A stretch of DNA of 64,000 nucleotides from the NCBI RefSeq assembly GCF_004363315.1, contig NZ_SNYL01000006.1, forward strand, positions 1 through 64,000, written 5' to 3'. The notes below the pieces were generated by a model. That model made no database searches. It was not told the DNA's origin and worked only from the letters and a program-made list of their open reading frames with translations. Source of the stretch: Tepidicella xavieri (GTDB taxonomy: Bacteria; Pseudomonadota; Gammaproteobacteria; Burkholderiales; Burkholderiaceae_C). The translations under genes were made by a program, and so were the position numbers. Each line of letters begins with the position of its first letter. Within the stretch, counting starts at the first letter, position 1. Below, in pieces: positions 54,392 through 63,715 of this stretch.

Positions 54392-56245
54392 TCAAAATGC
54401 GTCTTCAGCCAGTTCGGCACAGGTCATGTCGCGCTGCGTGACGACTTGAAGCCAGGCGCCGATTTTGGGCAACTCGTAGTGAAAGAAGTAGCGGCAGGCG
54501 GCCAGCCGGCCCTGCCGGGCCGGTGATGGCGCAGCCAGCAACGCCGCCAGCGCCACATCGAGCCAGATCCAGGCCAGCACGGTGTGCCCAAACGCCTGCA
54601 TATAGGGTACGGCATTGGCCAGGGCTTCGGTGGGCTGGCCTGTCGCCCATGCGGCTTGGGTGGCGGCACCCACTTGCTGCAAGGCTTGCGCCAGGGCCTG
54701 GGCATGGGCCGCCAACTCAGGCCGCTGCATGGCCCGGGCGATAGTACCCTGCATGCGGGCGACCAGCCGTTGCAGGCCTTGGCCGTTTTCCATCAACACC
54801 TTGCGGCCCAGCAGGTCGAGCGCCTGGATGCCATGCGTGCCTTCATGGATCATGTTGAGGCGGTTGTCGCGCCAGTACTGCTCCACCGGGAAGTCGCGCG
54901 TGTAGCCATAGCCGCCGTGAATCTGGATGGCCAGGCTGTTGGCCTCCAGACACCATTCGCTGGGCCAGCTCTTGGCGATGGGGGTCAGCACTTCCAATAG
55001 CAGACGGGCGTCATCGGCCGCTGCGGCGTCGCCGGTGCGCTGCTCGTCCACCAGACGGGCGCAATACAGCTCCAGCGCCAGCGCCCCTTCGCAATAGGCC
55101 TTCTGGGCCAGCAGCATGCGCTTGACATCGGCGTGCTCGATGATCCGGACCTGGGGTTGGGTCGGGTCTTTGCCGGCCGGCCCCATGGGGCGCCCCTGCG
55201 GGCGGGTTTTCGCATAGTCCAGGCTCGCGTGGTAGCCGGCCATGCCCAGCATGGTGGCTGCCATGCCCACCCCGATGCGCGCCTCGTTCATCATGTGGAA
55301 CATATAGCTCAGGCCTTTGCCCGGCTCGCCCACCCGATAGCCGATGGCCCCGGCTCCCCGGCCGTCGAGCCCGGCGCCCAAGCCCTCGCCCTGCACCGGG
55401 AAACGGCCTTCGCCGAAATTGAGCAGCGTGTTCGTGGTGCCGCGCCAGCCGCATTTGTGGTTCAGGCCGGCCAGGGCCACGTCGTTGCGCACGCCGGTCA
55501 AGCGGCCTTGGGTGTCTACCAGCTTCTTCGGCACGATGAACAGGGAAATGCCTTTGACCCCCGGCGGCAGCTTGCCGTCCGGCCCGGGAATCTTGGCCAG
55601 CACCAGATGGACGATGTTTTCGGTCAACTCATGCTCGCCGGCCGAAATCCACATCTTGTTGCCGCGCAGGCGGTAACGGGGCCCCAGGGGGTCGGCCTCG
55701 AAGCCCTCGCCGTCGGGTGTGGCGCGCGTGGCCACGTCGCTGAGACTCGAACCCGCCTGCGGCTCGCTCAGGCACATCGTCCCGGAAAACCGGCCGCTGA
55801 ATGCGTTGCGGGCAAACACCTCGCGCTGCAAAGGTGAGCCGTGCGCCATCAGCAAGTTGGCGTTGCCCACCGTGAGCATGCCTGCCCCGATGCTGACGGA
55901 GGCCATGGCGAAAAACGCGTTGCCCGCCGCCTCCACCGTGTAAGGCAGCTGCATGCCGCCCACGTCATGGTCTTGGGCCGCGCTGAGCATGCCAGAGGCG
56001 GCATAGGCGTCCCAAGCGTCTTTCGTGGCCTGGGGCAAGATCACCTTTTCGCCGTCGAATTGCGGCTCCTGGGTGTCCACCAGGCGGTTGAAGGGGGCGA
56101 ACTTCTCGCGGGCGATGCGCTCGCAGGTGTCGAGCACGGCGTCGAAGGTCTCGCGGCTGTGGTCCGCGAAACGCGCGCGCTCGCTGAGGGTCTGCACCCC
56201 CAGCCAGTCGTAGAGCAGAAAATCGACGGTGGGGCGCAGGCTCAT
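54392..56245 (-). CDS. Acyl-CoA dehydrogenase with C-terminal extension domain
   Basis: A 617-residue acyl-CoA dehydrogenase of the long type seen in DmdC-like (3-methylmercaptopropionyl-CoA) and related enzymes, with an added C-terminal helical domain from about residue 480. FSGTMCLSEPQAGSSLSD and IQIHGGYGYTRDFPVEQYWRD are the flavin and active-site segments. ATG 56245 is preferred to GTG 56251 because GGAG is correctly spaced. It introduces the first double bond in acyl-CoA breakdown; chain length preference is not readable. Confidence 0.9.
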   Translation of the reverse strand: MSLRPTVDFLLYDWLGVQTLSERARFADHSRETFDAVLDTCERIAREKFAPFNRLVDTQEPQFDGEKVILPQATKDAWDAYAASGMLSAAQDHDVGGMQLPYTVEAAGNAFFAMASVSIGAGMLTVGNANLLMAHGSPLQREVFARNAFSGRFSGTMCLSEPQAGSSLSDVATRATPDGEGFEADPLGPRYRLRGNKMWISAGEHELTENIVHLVLAKIPGPDGKLPPGVKGISLFIVPKKLVDTQGRLTGVRNDVALAGLNHKCGWRGTTNTLLNFGEGRFPVQGEGLGAGLDGRGAGAIGYRVGEPGKGLSYMFHMMNEARIGVGMAATMLGMAGYHASLDYAKTRPQGRPMGPAGKDPTQPQVRIIEHADVKRMLLAQKAYCEGALALELYCARLVDEQRTGDAAAADDARLLLEVLTPIAKSWPSEWCLEANSLAIQIHGGYGYTRDFPVEQYWRDNRLNMIHEGTHGIQALDLLGRKVLMENGQGLQRLVARMQGTIARAMQRPELAAHAQALAQALQQVGAATQAAWATGQPTEALANAVPYMQAFGHTVLAWIWLDVALAALLAAPSPARQGRLAACRYFFHYELPKIGAWLQVVTQRDMTCAELAEDAF

Positions 56246-56258
56246 GCTCACTCCGTCG

Positions 56259-57434
56259 TCACAGCACCTCGAACACGCCAGCGGCCCCCATGCCCCCGCC
56301 GATGCACATGGTCACGCACACCCGCTTGGCGCCCCGGCGCTTGCCTTCGATGAGCGCATGCCCGGTGAGCCGCTGGCCACTGACGCCGTAAGGGTGCCCC
56401 AGGGCGATGGCGCCGCCGTTGACGTTGAGCCGCTCGTTGGGAATACCCAGCCGGTCGCGGCAGTAGATCACCTGCACCGCAAAGGCCTCGTTGAGCTCCC
56501 ACAGGTCGATGTCTTCGACCTTCAGCCCCAGTTTGTCGAGCACCTTGGGCACGGCGAATACGGGGCCAATGCCCATCTCGTCAGGCTCGCAGCCGGCCAC
56601 GGCAAAGCCCAGGAAACGCCCCAGCGGCTGGAGGTTGTGGCGGCTGGCATACGCCTCACTGACGACCACGCAGGCCCCGGCCCCATCGCTGAACTGGCTG
56701 GCATTGCCCGCGGCCACCAGCCCGCCCGGCAGCGCCGGCCGAATGCCGCTGATGCCTTCTTTGGTGGTGCCTTCGCGCAGCCCTTCGTCTTTGCTCACCG
56801 TCACCTGCCGGGTGATGAGGCCCAGCGTCTTGTCGGCCACCCCCATGGTCACGGTAATCGGCGCGATTTCCGCCTCGAACAACCCGGCGGCCTGCGCCGC
56901 GCAGGCTTTCTGCTGGCTCGCCGCGCCATACTCGTCCATCGCGTCGCGGCCGATGCCGTACCGCTTGGCCACCTGCTCGGCCGTTTGCAGCATGGTCCAG
57001 TAAATCTCAGGTTTTTTCTTCTTCAGCAGGGGATCGAAGGCCATGTGCATGTTCATTTCCTGCTGCACGCAGGAAATGCTTTCCACGCCACCGGCCACGT
57101 ACACATCGCCCTCACCGGCGATGATGCGCTGCGCCGCCAAGGCAATCGTCTGCAAGCCGGAGGAGCAAAACCGGTTGACCGTCAGCCCGGAGGTGGTGAT
57201 CGGGCAGCCGGCGGCCAACGCGATCTGGCGCGCGATGTTCATGCCAGTCGCCCCTTCCGGGTTGGCGCAGCCCATGATCACGTCTTCCACCTCGGCGGCG
57301 TCGATGCCGGCGCGGGCAATCGCGTGCTGCACGGCATGGCCCCCAAGGGTGGCGCCATGGGTCATGTTGAAGGCCCCTTTCCAGCTCTTGGCCAGCGGGG
57401 TGCGTGCGGTCGATACGATGACGGCTTGGGTCAT
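56259..57434 (-). CDS. Acetyl-CoA C-acyltransferase (thiolase)
   Basis: A 391-residue thiolase cleaving 3-ketoacyl-CoA to acetyl-CoA and a shortened acyl-CoA. The nucleophile Cys is in [12 protein letters not shown], the His is in [11 protein letters not shown] and the second Cys is in [13 protein letters not shown]. An AAGGA ribosome site precedes the ATG. It lies between the FadJ-like gene (37 bp) and the acyl-CoA dehydrogenase (13 bp), forming the core of a beta-oxidation operon. FadA-type rather than biosynthetic use is inferred from context. Confidence 0.93.
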   Translation of the reverse strand: MTQAVIVSTARTPLAKSWKGAFNMTHGATLGGHAVQHAIARAGIDAAEVEDVIMGCANPEGATGMNIARQIALAAGCPITTSGLTVNRFCSSGLQTIALAAQRIIAGEGDVYVAGGVESISCVQQEMNMHMAFDPLLKKKKPEIYWTMLQTAEQVAKRYGIGRDAMDEYGAASQQKACAAQAAGLFEAEIAPITVTMGVADKTLGLITRQVTVSKDEGLREGTTKEGISGIRPALPGGLVAAGNASQFSDGAGACVVVSEAYASRHNLQPLGRFLGFAVAGCEPDEMGIGPVFAVPKVLDKLGLKVEDIDLWELNEAFAVQVIYCRDRLGIPNERLNVNGGAIALGHPYGVSGQRLTGHALIEGKRRGAKRVCVTMCIGGGMGAAGVFEVL

Positions 57435-57471
57435 GGTCGTTCCTTGCGATTCGGGATGGGGTGGCGAGGCA

Positions 57472-59595
57472 TCAGCGGTTGAGGTCGGCGAAGGTCTTGC
57501 CTTCGGCCAGCAGGCGCCGGATCAGAGGGGCGGGCTGCCAGAATTGCGCGTCGTCATGCGGATTGCGGGCAAAGCGCTTCATGGCCTCGGCCACGTTGAA
57601 CAGCCCCACGAAATCGGCGTAGTGCATCGGGCCGCCCCGGTGGACCGGGAAGCCATAGCCCGTGAGGTACACCATGTCGATGTCGCTCGGCCGGCTGGCA
57701 ATGCCTTCCTCCAGAATGTGCGCCGCCTCGTTGACCAGCGCATACACCAGGCGCTGCACGATTTCCTCGTCTGCAATCTGACGCGGGGTGATGCCCAGCG
57801 CCTGGCGATGCCGCTCGATCATCTCGACCACCACCGGGCTGGGAATGGCATCGCGCTTGCCGGGGGCGTAGTCGTACCAGCCGGCGCCGGTTTTCTGCCC
57901 AAAACGCCCCATCTCGCACAGCAAATCGGCCGTCTTGCTGTAGCGCAGATGGGGTTTTTCCACATAGCGGCGCTTGCGAATGGCCCAGCCAATGTCGTTG
58001 CCGGCCAGGTCGCCCATGCGGAATGGCCCCATGGCAAAGCCGAACTTCTCGATCGCCTGATCGACTTGCTGAGGCGTACACCCCTCTTCCAGCAAAAACC
58101 CGGCTTGGCGGCTGTACTGCTCGATCATGCGGTTGCCGATGAAGCCATCGCACACCCCAGCGACCACGCAAGTCTTCTTGATCTTCTTGCCGATGGCCAT
58201 CACGGTGGCCAGCACATCCTTGGCGGTTTTCTCGCCACGCACCACTTCCAGCAGCTTCATCACATTGGCCGGGCTGAAGAAGTGCATCCCCACCACGTCC
58301 TGCGGGCGCTGGGTGAATGCGGCAATCTTGTTCACATCCAGCGTGGAGGTGTTGGTGGCCAGGATGGCGCCGGGCTTGATCACCGCATCGAGTTGCCTGA
58401 ACACCTGCTCTTTCACCCCTATCTCCTCAAACACCGCTTCGATCACCAGGTCGGCGTCGGCAATGTCCTGATACTTCAAGGTGGTGGAGAGCAGCGCCAT
58501 GCGCTGCTCGTAGATGTCCTGCTTGAGCTTGCCTTTGGCCACCTGGGCTTCGTAGTTCTTGCGGATGGTGGCCAGCCCGCGGTCCAACGCCTCCTGCTTC
58601 ATTTCCAGGATCGTGACCGGAATGCCCGCATTGAGGAAGTTCATGCTGATGCCGCCACCCATGGTGCCAGCACCGATGACGGCCACCTTCGCCACCGTGC
58701 GTTGCGGGGTGTCGGCCGGCACATCCGGGATTTTGCTGGCCGCCCGCTCGGCCACGAACAGGTGGCGCAGCGCCATGCACTCCGGGGTCATCATCAGGTT
58801 GACGAAGGTCTCGCGCTCATAGGCCATGCCCTCATCAAACTTTTTCTTCGTGGCGGCTTCCACCGCGTCCACGCATTTGACCGGCGCCGGAAAGTGCTTC
58901 GCCATGCCGCGAACCATGTTGCGGGCAAACTGGAAGTAGCCGTCGCCCTGGGGGTGCTTGCAGGGCAGGTCGCGCAACCGCGGCAGCGGCTCGCCTGCGG
59001 CGTGCTTGGCCGCCGCCTCCCGGGCCAGCGCCAGGGCCTCATCCATCAGGCTGTCGGCGCTGGCCGCCAGCTTGTCAAAGAGCTTTTGGCCGGGAATCTG
59101 GGCCAGCAACTCGCTTTTCACCGGCTCACCGCTGACGATGAGGTTGAGCGCCGGCTCCACGCCAATGGCGCGGGGCAGCCGCTGCGTCCCACCCGCGCCC
59201 GGAATCAAGCCGAGCTTGACCTCCGGCAGGGCCACGCTGGCGCCGGGCGCGGTAATCCGGTAATGGCACCCCAGCGACAGTTCCAGCCCTCCCCCCATCA
59301 CCACGGTGTGCAACGCGGCCACGACAGGCTTGGGCGAGGCTTCCAGCGCGTTGATCACGCTGATGAGGTTGGGGTCCTGATAGGCTTTGGGGGAGCCGAA
59401 CTCCTTGATGTCGGCGCCGCTGGAAAACGCCTTGCCGGCCCCGGTGATCACGATGGCCCGCACGGCGGCGTCTTCGATGGCTTGCTCCAGCGCCCGCGCA
59501 ATCCCCTGGCGGGTGCTCAGCCCCAGACCGTTCATGGGCGGGTTGTCGAGGGTGATGACGGCCACGTCGCCGTGGACCTGGTAATGCGCGGTCAT
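57472..59595 (-). CDS. FadJ/FadB-like enoyl-CoA hydratase / 3-hydroxyacyl-CoA dehydrogenase
   Basis: A 707-residue multifunctional beta-oxidation enzyme. The N-terminal crotonase domain has [20 protein letters not shown] and [19 protein letters not shown] with both catalytic Glu residues. The dehydrogenase part begins with [15 protein letters not shown] near 310 and has [20 protein letters not shown] 59595 follows AAGGAGA. It opens the eight-gene operon that runs down to 49435, and a TetR-type operator candidate lies 45-56 bp upstream of the start. Confidence 0.94.
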   Translation of the reverse strand: MTAHYQVHGDVAVITLDNPPMNGLGLSTRQGIARALEQAIEDAAVRAIVITGAGKAFSSGADIKEFGSPKAYQDPNLISVINALEASPKPVVAALHTVVMGGGLELSLGCHYRITAPGASVALPEVKLGLIPGAGGTQRLPRAIGVEPALNLIVSGEPVKSELLAQIPGQKLFDKLAASADSLMDEALALAREAAAKHAAGEPLPRLRDLPCKHPQGDGYFQFARNMVRGMAKHFPAPVKCVDAVEAATKKKFDEGMAYERETFVNLMMTPECMALRHLFVAERAASKIPDVPADTPQRTVAKVAVIGAGTMGGGISMNFLNAGIPVTILEMKQEALDRGLATIRKNYEAQVAKGKLKQDIYEQRMALLSTTLKYQDIADADLVIEAVFEEIGVKEQVFRQLDAVIKPGAILATNTSTLDVNKIAAFTQRPQDVVGMHFFSPANVMKLLEVVRGEKTAKDVLATVMAIGKKIKKTCVVAGVCDGFIGNRMIEQYSRQAGFLLEEGCTPQQVDQAIEKFGFAMGPFRMGDLAGNDIGWAIRKRRYVEKPHLRYSKTADLLCEMGRFGQKTGAGWYDYAPGKRDAIPSPVVVEMIERHRQALGITPRQIADEEIVQRLVYALVNEAAHILEEGIASRPSDIDMVYLTGYGFPVHRGGPMHYADFVGLFNVAEAMKRFARNPHDDAQFWQPAPLIRRLLAEGKTFADLNR

Positions 59596-59639
59596 GCGGT
59601 CTCCTTGTCTGACTGAAAGCCAATGAACGGCCACAAAAA

Positions 59640-59651
59640 GAACGACCGTTC
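59640..59651. promoter_or_regulatory. TetR-type operator candidate ahead of the acyl-CoA operon
   Basis: GAACG-AC-CGTTC, a perfect 5-bp inverted repeat. On the minus strand a TACAAT -10 lies at 59667-59662, so the repeat would cover the first transcribed bases, a classic repressor position. TetR-family fatty-acid regulators of proteobacteria (PsrA, FadP) use similar GAACG/CGTTC-like palindromes. Which protein binds here is not known, and no regulator gene is in the window. Confidence 0.5.
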
Positions 59652-59661
59652 GTGTTATTGC

Positions 59662-59667
59662 ATTGTA
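59662..59667 (-). promoter_or_regulatory. -10 element of the acyl-CoA operon promoter
   Basis: TACAAT on the minus strand, five of six consensus bases, about 65 bp before the FadJ-like start. No clear -35 is visible, which would fit a weak or activated promoter. Confidence 0.4.
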
Positions 59668-59739
59668 GGAAGTCTGCCGCGCATGAGCCCGGCCGTCTGT
59701 CACCTGTTTGTCTCGGGGCAGCGGCTTGCGCGCGCCGGG

Positions 59740-60435
59740 TCAGACCTCCAGCCACTCCTTGCGCACATAGGGGTTGGCTTTGAGCGCGGCGGGGGTGTCG
59801 TCGAACACGATGCTGCCGTGCCCCATCACCAGCGCGCGGTCTGAGATGTTCAGAGCAATCGTGAGCTTTTGCTCGATCAGCAGCACCGAGACGCCCTTTT
59901 CTTTGAGCTTCTGCAGAAAATCGGCCACCTGCTCGACGATCTTCGGCGCCAGCCCTTCCGTGGGCTCATCGATAATGATGAGCTCCGGGTCGCCCATGAG
60001 GGTGCGGCAAAGGGTCAGCATCTGCTGCTCCCCCCCCGACATGACGCCAGCCTCGGTATGCTGGCGCTCCTTGAGGCGGGGAAACATGGCATACATGTCG
60101 TCAAAACTCCAGCGGCTGCCTTTGCCCCGCCCTTTCTGCCCCAGCATCAGGTTCTGGTGCACCGTCAGCTTGGGGAAGATTTCCCGGTTTTCCGGCACAT
60201 AGCCGATGCCCAGATGGGCGATCTCGAAAGGCTTCATGCCGCGAATCGGCCGGCCTTTCCAACGAATCTCGCCTTCCGAATCGACCAACCCCATGATGGC
60301 TTTGGCCGTGGTGGAGCGCCCCGATCCGTTGCGCCCGAGCAAAGCCACGATTTCGCCTTGGGCCACCTTGAAGTGCACCCCGTGCAGGACGTGGCTCTTG
60401 CCGTAGTAGGCGTGCAGGTTGTTGATGTCCAGCAT
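59740..60435 (-). CDS. livF: Branched-chain amino-acid ABC transporter ATPase LivF, variant Walker A
   Basis: A 231-residue ATP-binding subunit of the Liv uptake system, paired with LivG. The Walker A motif reads GRNGSGRST (34-42), so the usual Lys is Arg40; the codon is CGC. The signature is MSGGEQQML and the Walker B IIIDEPTEGLAP, both otherwise normal. ATG 60435 gives the standard start MLDINNLHAYYG; upstream in-frame sequence is in the livG gene. It begins 19 bp after livG ends. Confidence 0.93.
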   Translation of the reverse strand: MLDINNLHAYYGKSHVLHGVHFKVAQGEIVALLGRNGSGRSTTAKAIMGLVDSEGEIRWKGRPIRGMKPFEIAHLGIGYVPENREIFPKLTVHQNLMLGQKGRGKGSRWSFDDMYAMFPRLKERQHTEAGVMSGGEQQMLTLCRTLMGDPELIIIDEPTEGLAPKIVEQVADFLQKLKEKGVSVLLIEQKLTIALNISDRALVMGHGSIVFDDTPAALKANPYVRKEWLEV

Positions 60436-60454
60436 GTCTGTCGTCCGTTTTCGT

Positions 60455-61237
60455 TCAATGCGCCGCACCCGCTGCCTGCTCCTCGGCCAGCACCGAGCCC
60501 AGGTAGGCTTCCTGCACGCGCTGGTTCGCCCGCACGGCTTCGGGGGTGTCGTAGGCAATCACCTCGCCATAGACCACGACGGCGATCTTGTCGGCCAAGC
60601 CAAACACCACCCCCATGTCGTGTTCCACCGTCAACAGCGTCTTGCCCACCGTCACTTCACGGATGAGCTCGATAAACCGCTTGGTCTCGCTCTTGCTCAT
60701 GCCGGCGGTGGGTTCATCCAGCAGCACCACATTGGCCCCGCCTGCAATGGTGATGCCAATTTCCAGCGCCCGCTGTTCGGCATAGGTCAGGTTCATGGCC
60801 AGCGTGTCACGCTTCTTGTCCAGCCGGATCATCTCCAGCAGCTCTTCGGCCCGCTCATTGGCGTCGTCCAGATCGGCCAGAAATTTGAAAAAGGTGTACT
60901 TGTAGCCCAGACTCCACAGCACCCCGCAGCGCAGATTCTCGAACACGCTGAGCTTGGGGAAGATGTTGGTGATCTGGAAGCTGCGCGACAACCCCAGCCG
61001 GTTGATCTCGAACGGCTTCTTGCCATCGATGCGCTGGCCGTTGAGCCACACTTCGCCGGAAGTTGGCGCAAAGCGCCCGCTGATGAGGTTGAACAGCGTG
61101 GACTTGCCCGCCCCATTGGGGCCGATGATGGCCACTCGCTCGCCGGCCTGAACCGCCAGATTGGCTCCCCGGATGATCTCCGTCTTGCCAAAGCTCTTGC
61201 GCAGGTCCTTGAGTTCCAGAACGTAAGGCGTGCTCAT
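60455..61237 (-). CDS. livG: Branched-chain amino-acid ABC transporter ATPase LivG
   Basis: A 260-residue ATPase with a normal Walker A (GPNGAGKST), the long LivG insert after it, LTYAEQRALEIG as signature region and VVLLDEPTAGMS as Walker B. With LivF it forms the nucleotide-binding pair under the LivH-LivM channel. Its ATG overlaps the livM stop by one base (TGATG), so translation is coupled. Confidence 0.94.
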   Translation of the reverse strand: MSTPYVLELKDLRKSFGKTEIIRGANLAVQAGERVAIIGPNGAGKSTLFNLISGRFAPTSGEVWLNGQRIDGKKPFEINRLGLSRSFQITNIFPKLSVFENLRCGVLWSLGYKYTFFKFLADLDDANERAEELLEMIRLDKKRDTLAMNLTYAEQRALEIGITIAGGANVVLLDEPTAGMSKSETKRFIELIREVTVGKTLLTVEHDMGVVFGLADKIAVVVYGEVIAYDTPEAVRANQRVQEAYLGSVLAEEQAAGAAH

Positions 61238-62529
61238 CAGGTGGTCTCCCGGCGTTTGATCTCTTTTTCGATATAGGTCTGGATCTCGGCCCACTGGCGG
61301 CGGAAATGGTGCCGCGTCAGCTCGAACAACCCCAGGCCCGTCAGCGCCACGAACACCGAGCCGAACCAGCTCGACGTCTCACGGGCATTGAGCGTCACGC
61401 CCAGGAACCGCACCTCATCGCCCAGCGCCGTATTGAGCTGCAGGTGGTACACCATCTCGATCATGGCCCCAGCGCCCACGAGGAAGACCAGCGCCGTGGT
61501 GCCCAACGCCAGATAGCTCACCCACAACTCCCGCAGGCGGCCAAACATGGCCACGCGCAGGTTCATCATGATCAGGCTGGCAATGCCGCCTGGGGCATAC
61601 ATCACCATGAACAAGAAGATCAAGCCCAGATACAGCAGCCAGGCTTTGGTGATTTCCGAAAACAGGACGAAGGCCAGCACCATCAGCACCCCGCCGATGA
61701 TGGGGCCGAAGAAGAACGTGGCCCCGCCCAGGAACGTGAACAGCAGGTAGCCACCGGAGCGGATCGGCCCGACCACTTCGGCCGTCACGATCTCGAACTG
61801 AATGGCAGCCAGTCCCCCGGCGATGCCGGCAAAGAACCCGGCAATCATGAACACCAGATAACGCACCATCTGCGTGTTGTAGCCAATGAACTCCACCCGC
61901 TCCGGGTTATCGCGCACGGCATTGATGATGCGCCCCAGCGGCGTGCGGGTGAAGGCATACATCAGCGCCACCGAGATGAAGGTGTACACCGCAATCAGGT
62001 AGTACACCTGGATGTTGGGCCCGTACGTGATGCCCAGGAAAGGCTCTCCCACCACCCGGTCGGCCGAAATGCCCGCCTCCCCCCCAAAGAAGTCGGAGAA
62101 CATCAGCGACATGGCAAACACCAACTCGCCGATCCCCAAGGTGATCATCGCGAAGGGGGTGCCGGCCTTCTTCGTCGTCACATAGCCAAACAACATGGCA
62201 AAAAACAGCCCGGCCAGCCCACCCACGAGCGGAATCAGGCTCACCGGCAAGGACATCAGGCCGTCAGAGACGCGCAGCAGCGTGTGAATGGCCACGTAGG
62301 AGCCCAGCCCGGTATAGACCGCATGCCCGAAGCTCAGCATCCCCCCTTGGCCGAGCAGCATGTTGTACGACAGGCAGGCGATGATGGCGATGCCCATCTG
62401 CGCCAACATGCTGATGGACAAATTGCTGTCGAACACCTGAGGCGCGAAGATCAGCACCAACGCGAACAGCGACCAGATGATCCAGCGCCCGACGTTGTAC
62501 GGCTTGAAACTGTAGTAAGCGGTAGTCAT
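61237..62529 (-). CDS. livM: Branched-chain amino-acid ABC transporter permease LivM
   Basis: A 430-residue inner-membrane permease with about ten hydrophobic segments. AYTRTPLGRIINAVRDNPERVEFIG-like cytoplasmic coupling sequence is present near residue 190-215, and LGQGGMLSFGHAVYTGLG is the typical LivM opening motif. It is longer than many LivM proteins because of extra C-terminal segments after residue about 320 and a charged tail. It follows livH by 12 bp. Confidence 0.93.
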   Translation of the reverse strand: MTTAYYSFKPYNVGRWIIWSLFALVLIFAPQVFDSNLSISMLAQMGIAIIACLSYNMLLGQGGMLSFGHAVYTGLGSYVAIHTLLRVSDGLMSLPVSLIPLVGGLAGLFFAMLFGYVTTKKAGTPFAMITLGIGELVFAMSLMFSDFFGGEAGISADRVVGEPFLGITYGPNIQVYYLIAVYTFISVALMYAFTRTPLGRIINAVRDNPERVEFIGYNTQMVRYLVFMIAGFFAGIAGGLAAIQFEIVTAEVVGPIRSGGYLLFTFLGGATFFFGPIIGGVLMVLAFVLFSEITKAWLLYLGLIFLFMVMYAPGGIASLIMMNLRVAMFGRLRELWVSYLALGTTALVFLVGAGAMIEMVYHLQLNTALGDEVRFLGVTLNARETSSWFGSVFVALTGLGLFELTRHHFRRQWAEIQTYIEKEIKRRETT

Positions 62530-62541
62530 AGGTGTGCAGCC

Positions 62542-63588
62542 TCAGGTTTCACGGTTGCCCAGCAGCCCCCTGGGGCGGAAAATCAGGATCAGCACGAGGA
62601 ACAGATACGGCAGGATGGGCGCGACCTGGGAAATCGTCAGGCGCAACAGATCGTTCTGCCGCGCCGCATCCGACAGCTCGATGCCCATGTTCGAGAGCAC
62701 GCTGGCCAGTGAGTGGTCCAGCACCACCGCGAAGGTCTGCACCACGCCAATGATGAGCGAAGCCAGGAAAGCGCCCGACAAAGAACCCAATCCGCCCACC
62801 ACCACCACCACGAAAATCAGCGAACCCAGCGTCAGCGCCATCGCCGGTTCCGTGACGAACGTGCTGCCGCCAATCACTCCGGCCAGCCCCGCCAGGGCCG
62901 TGCCCGCGCCAAACACCAGCATGAACACGCGCGGCACGTTGTGGCCCAGCGCCTCCACCATTTCAGGGTGCGTGAGCGCCGCCTGGATCACCATCCCCAC
63001 CCGCGTGCGGGTGATGAGCAACCACAAGCTGACCAGCATCACCACCGCCACCAGCATCATGAATGCGCGAGTGGCGGGAAAGTAGGAGCACACGGTGCCG
63101 GTGGCCGCGCTGCACAAATCGGCCGGCGCGCGGCCCCACATGAAGCCCATGGTGTCATCGGCGTAATGCAGCAGGGTGAACGCCGAGCCCTGCAGGATCT
63201 CCGCAGGCCGGAATTCCACAGCCGAACGCCCCCAGATGAGCTGCACCAATTCCAGGATGATGTAAGACAGGCCAAAGGTGATCAGCAGTTCCGGCACGTG
63301 CCCGTACTTGTGCACCTTGCGCAGGCTGGTGCGCTCGAATGCCGCCCCCATCAGACCGACCAGGATGGGCGCCACGAGCAGGGCCACCCAGAAGCCGGCC
63401 ACCTGGGCAATCGAATACCCCAGGTACGCCCCCACCATGTAGAAGCTGGCGTGGGCGAAGTTCAGCACACCCATCATGCTGAAGATGAGCGTGAGGCCCG
63501 AACTGAGCATGAACAGCAGCAGGCCGTAACTCAGCCCGTTCAGCATGGAGATGATGAAAAATTCCAGCGTCACATCGTTTCTGGCCAA
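62542..63588 (-). CDS. livH: Branched-chain amino-acid ABC transporter permease LivH
   Basis: A 348-residue inner-membrane permease. The opening NGLSYGLLLFMLSSGLTLIF and GVLNFAHASFYMVGAY are diagnostic of LivH. The TTG at 63588 has AGAGG six bases upstream; a GTG at 63573 would give the shorter N-terminus common in the family and cannot be excluded. A loop at about 140-160 has two Cys (DLCSAATGTVCSYF). It is the first gene after the terminator downstream of the binding-protein gene. Confidence 0.93.
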   Translation of the reverse strand: MARNDVTLEFFIISMLNGLSYGLLLFMLSSGLTLIFSMMGVLNFAHASFYMVGAYLGYSIAQVAGFWVALLVAPILVGLMGAAFERTSLRKVHKYGHVPELLITFGLSYIILELVQLIWGRSAVEFRPAEILQGSAFTLLHYADDTMGFMWGRAPADLCSAATGTVCSYFPATRAFMMLVAVVMLVSLWLLITRTRVGMVIQAALTHPEMVEALGHNVPRVFMLVFGAGTALAGLAGVIGGSTFVTEPAMALTLGSLIFVVVVVGGLGSLSGAFLASLIIGVVQTFAVVLDHSLASVLSNMGIELSDAARQNDLLRLTISQVAPILPYLFLVLILIFRPRGLLGNRET

Positions 63589-63657
63589 AGCCAGCCTCTT
63601 GAGACAACAGTCCAGCCCCGCCAGCCATTAGATGGCACCGCGATCAGGGGCTGGGTT

Positions 63658-63692
63658 GAAAAACCGGGGCCCGGCACGCATAGGGCCCCGGT
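63658..63692 (-). terminator. Intrinsic terminator between the binding-protein gene and livH
   Basis: On the minus strand, ACCGGGGCCC and GGGCCCCGGT form a perfect 10-bp stem around a 10-base loop, followed directly by TTTTTC. This is the best intrinsic terminator in the window. It should end most transcripts of the binding-protein gene, with read-through or a separate promoter serving livHMGF. Confidence 0.8.
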
Positions 63693-63715
63693 GTGTCAGG
63701 GTCGCGCAGGCAGCG

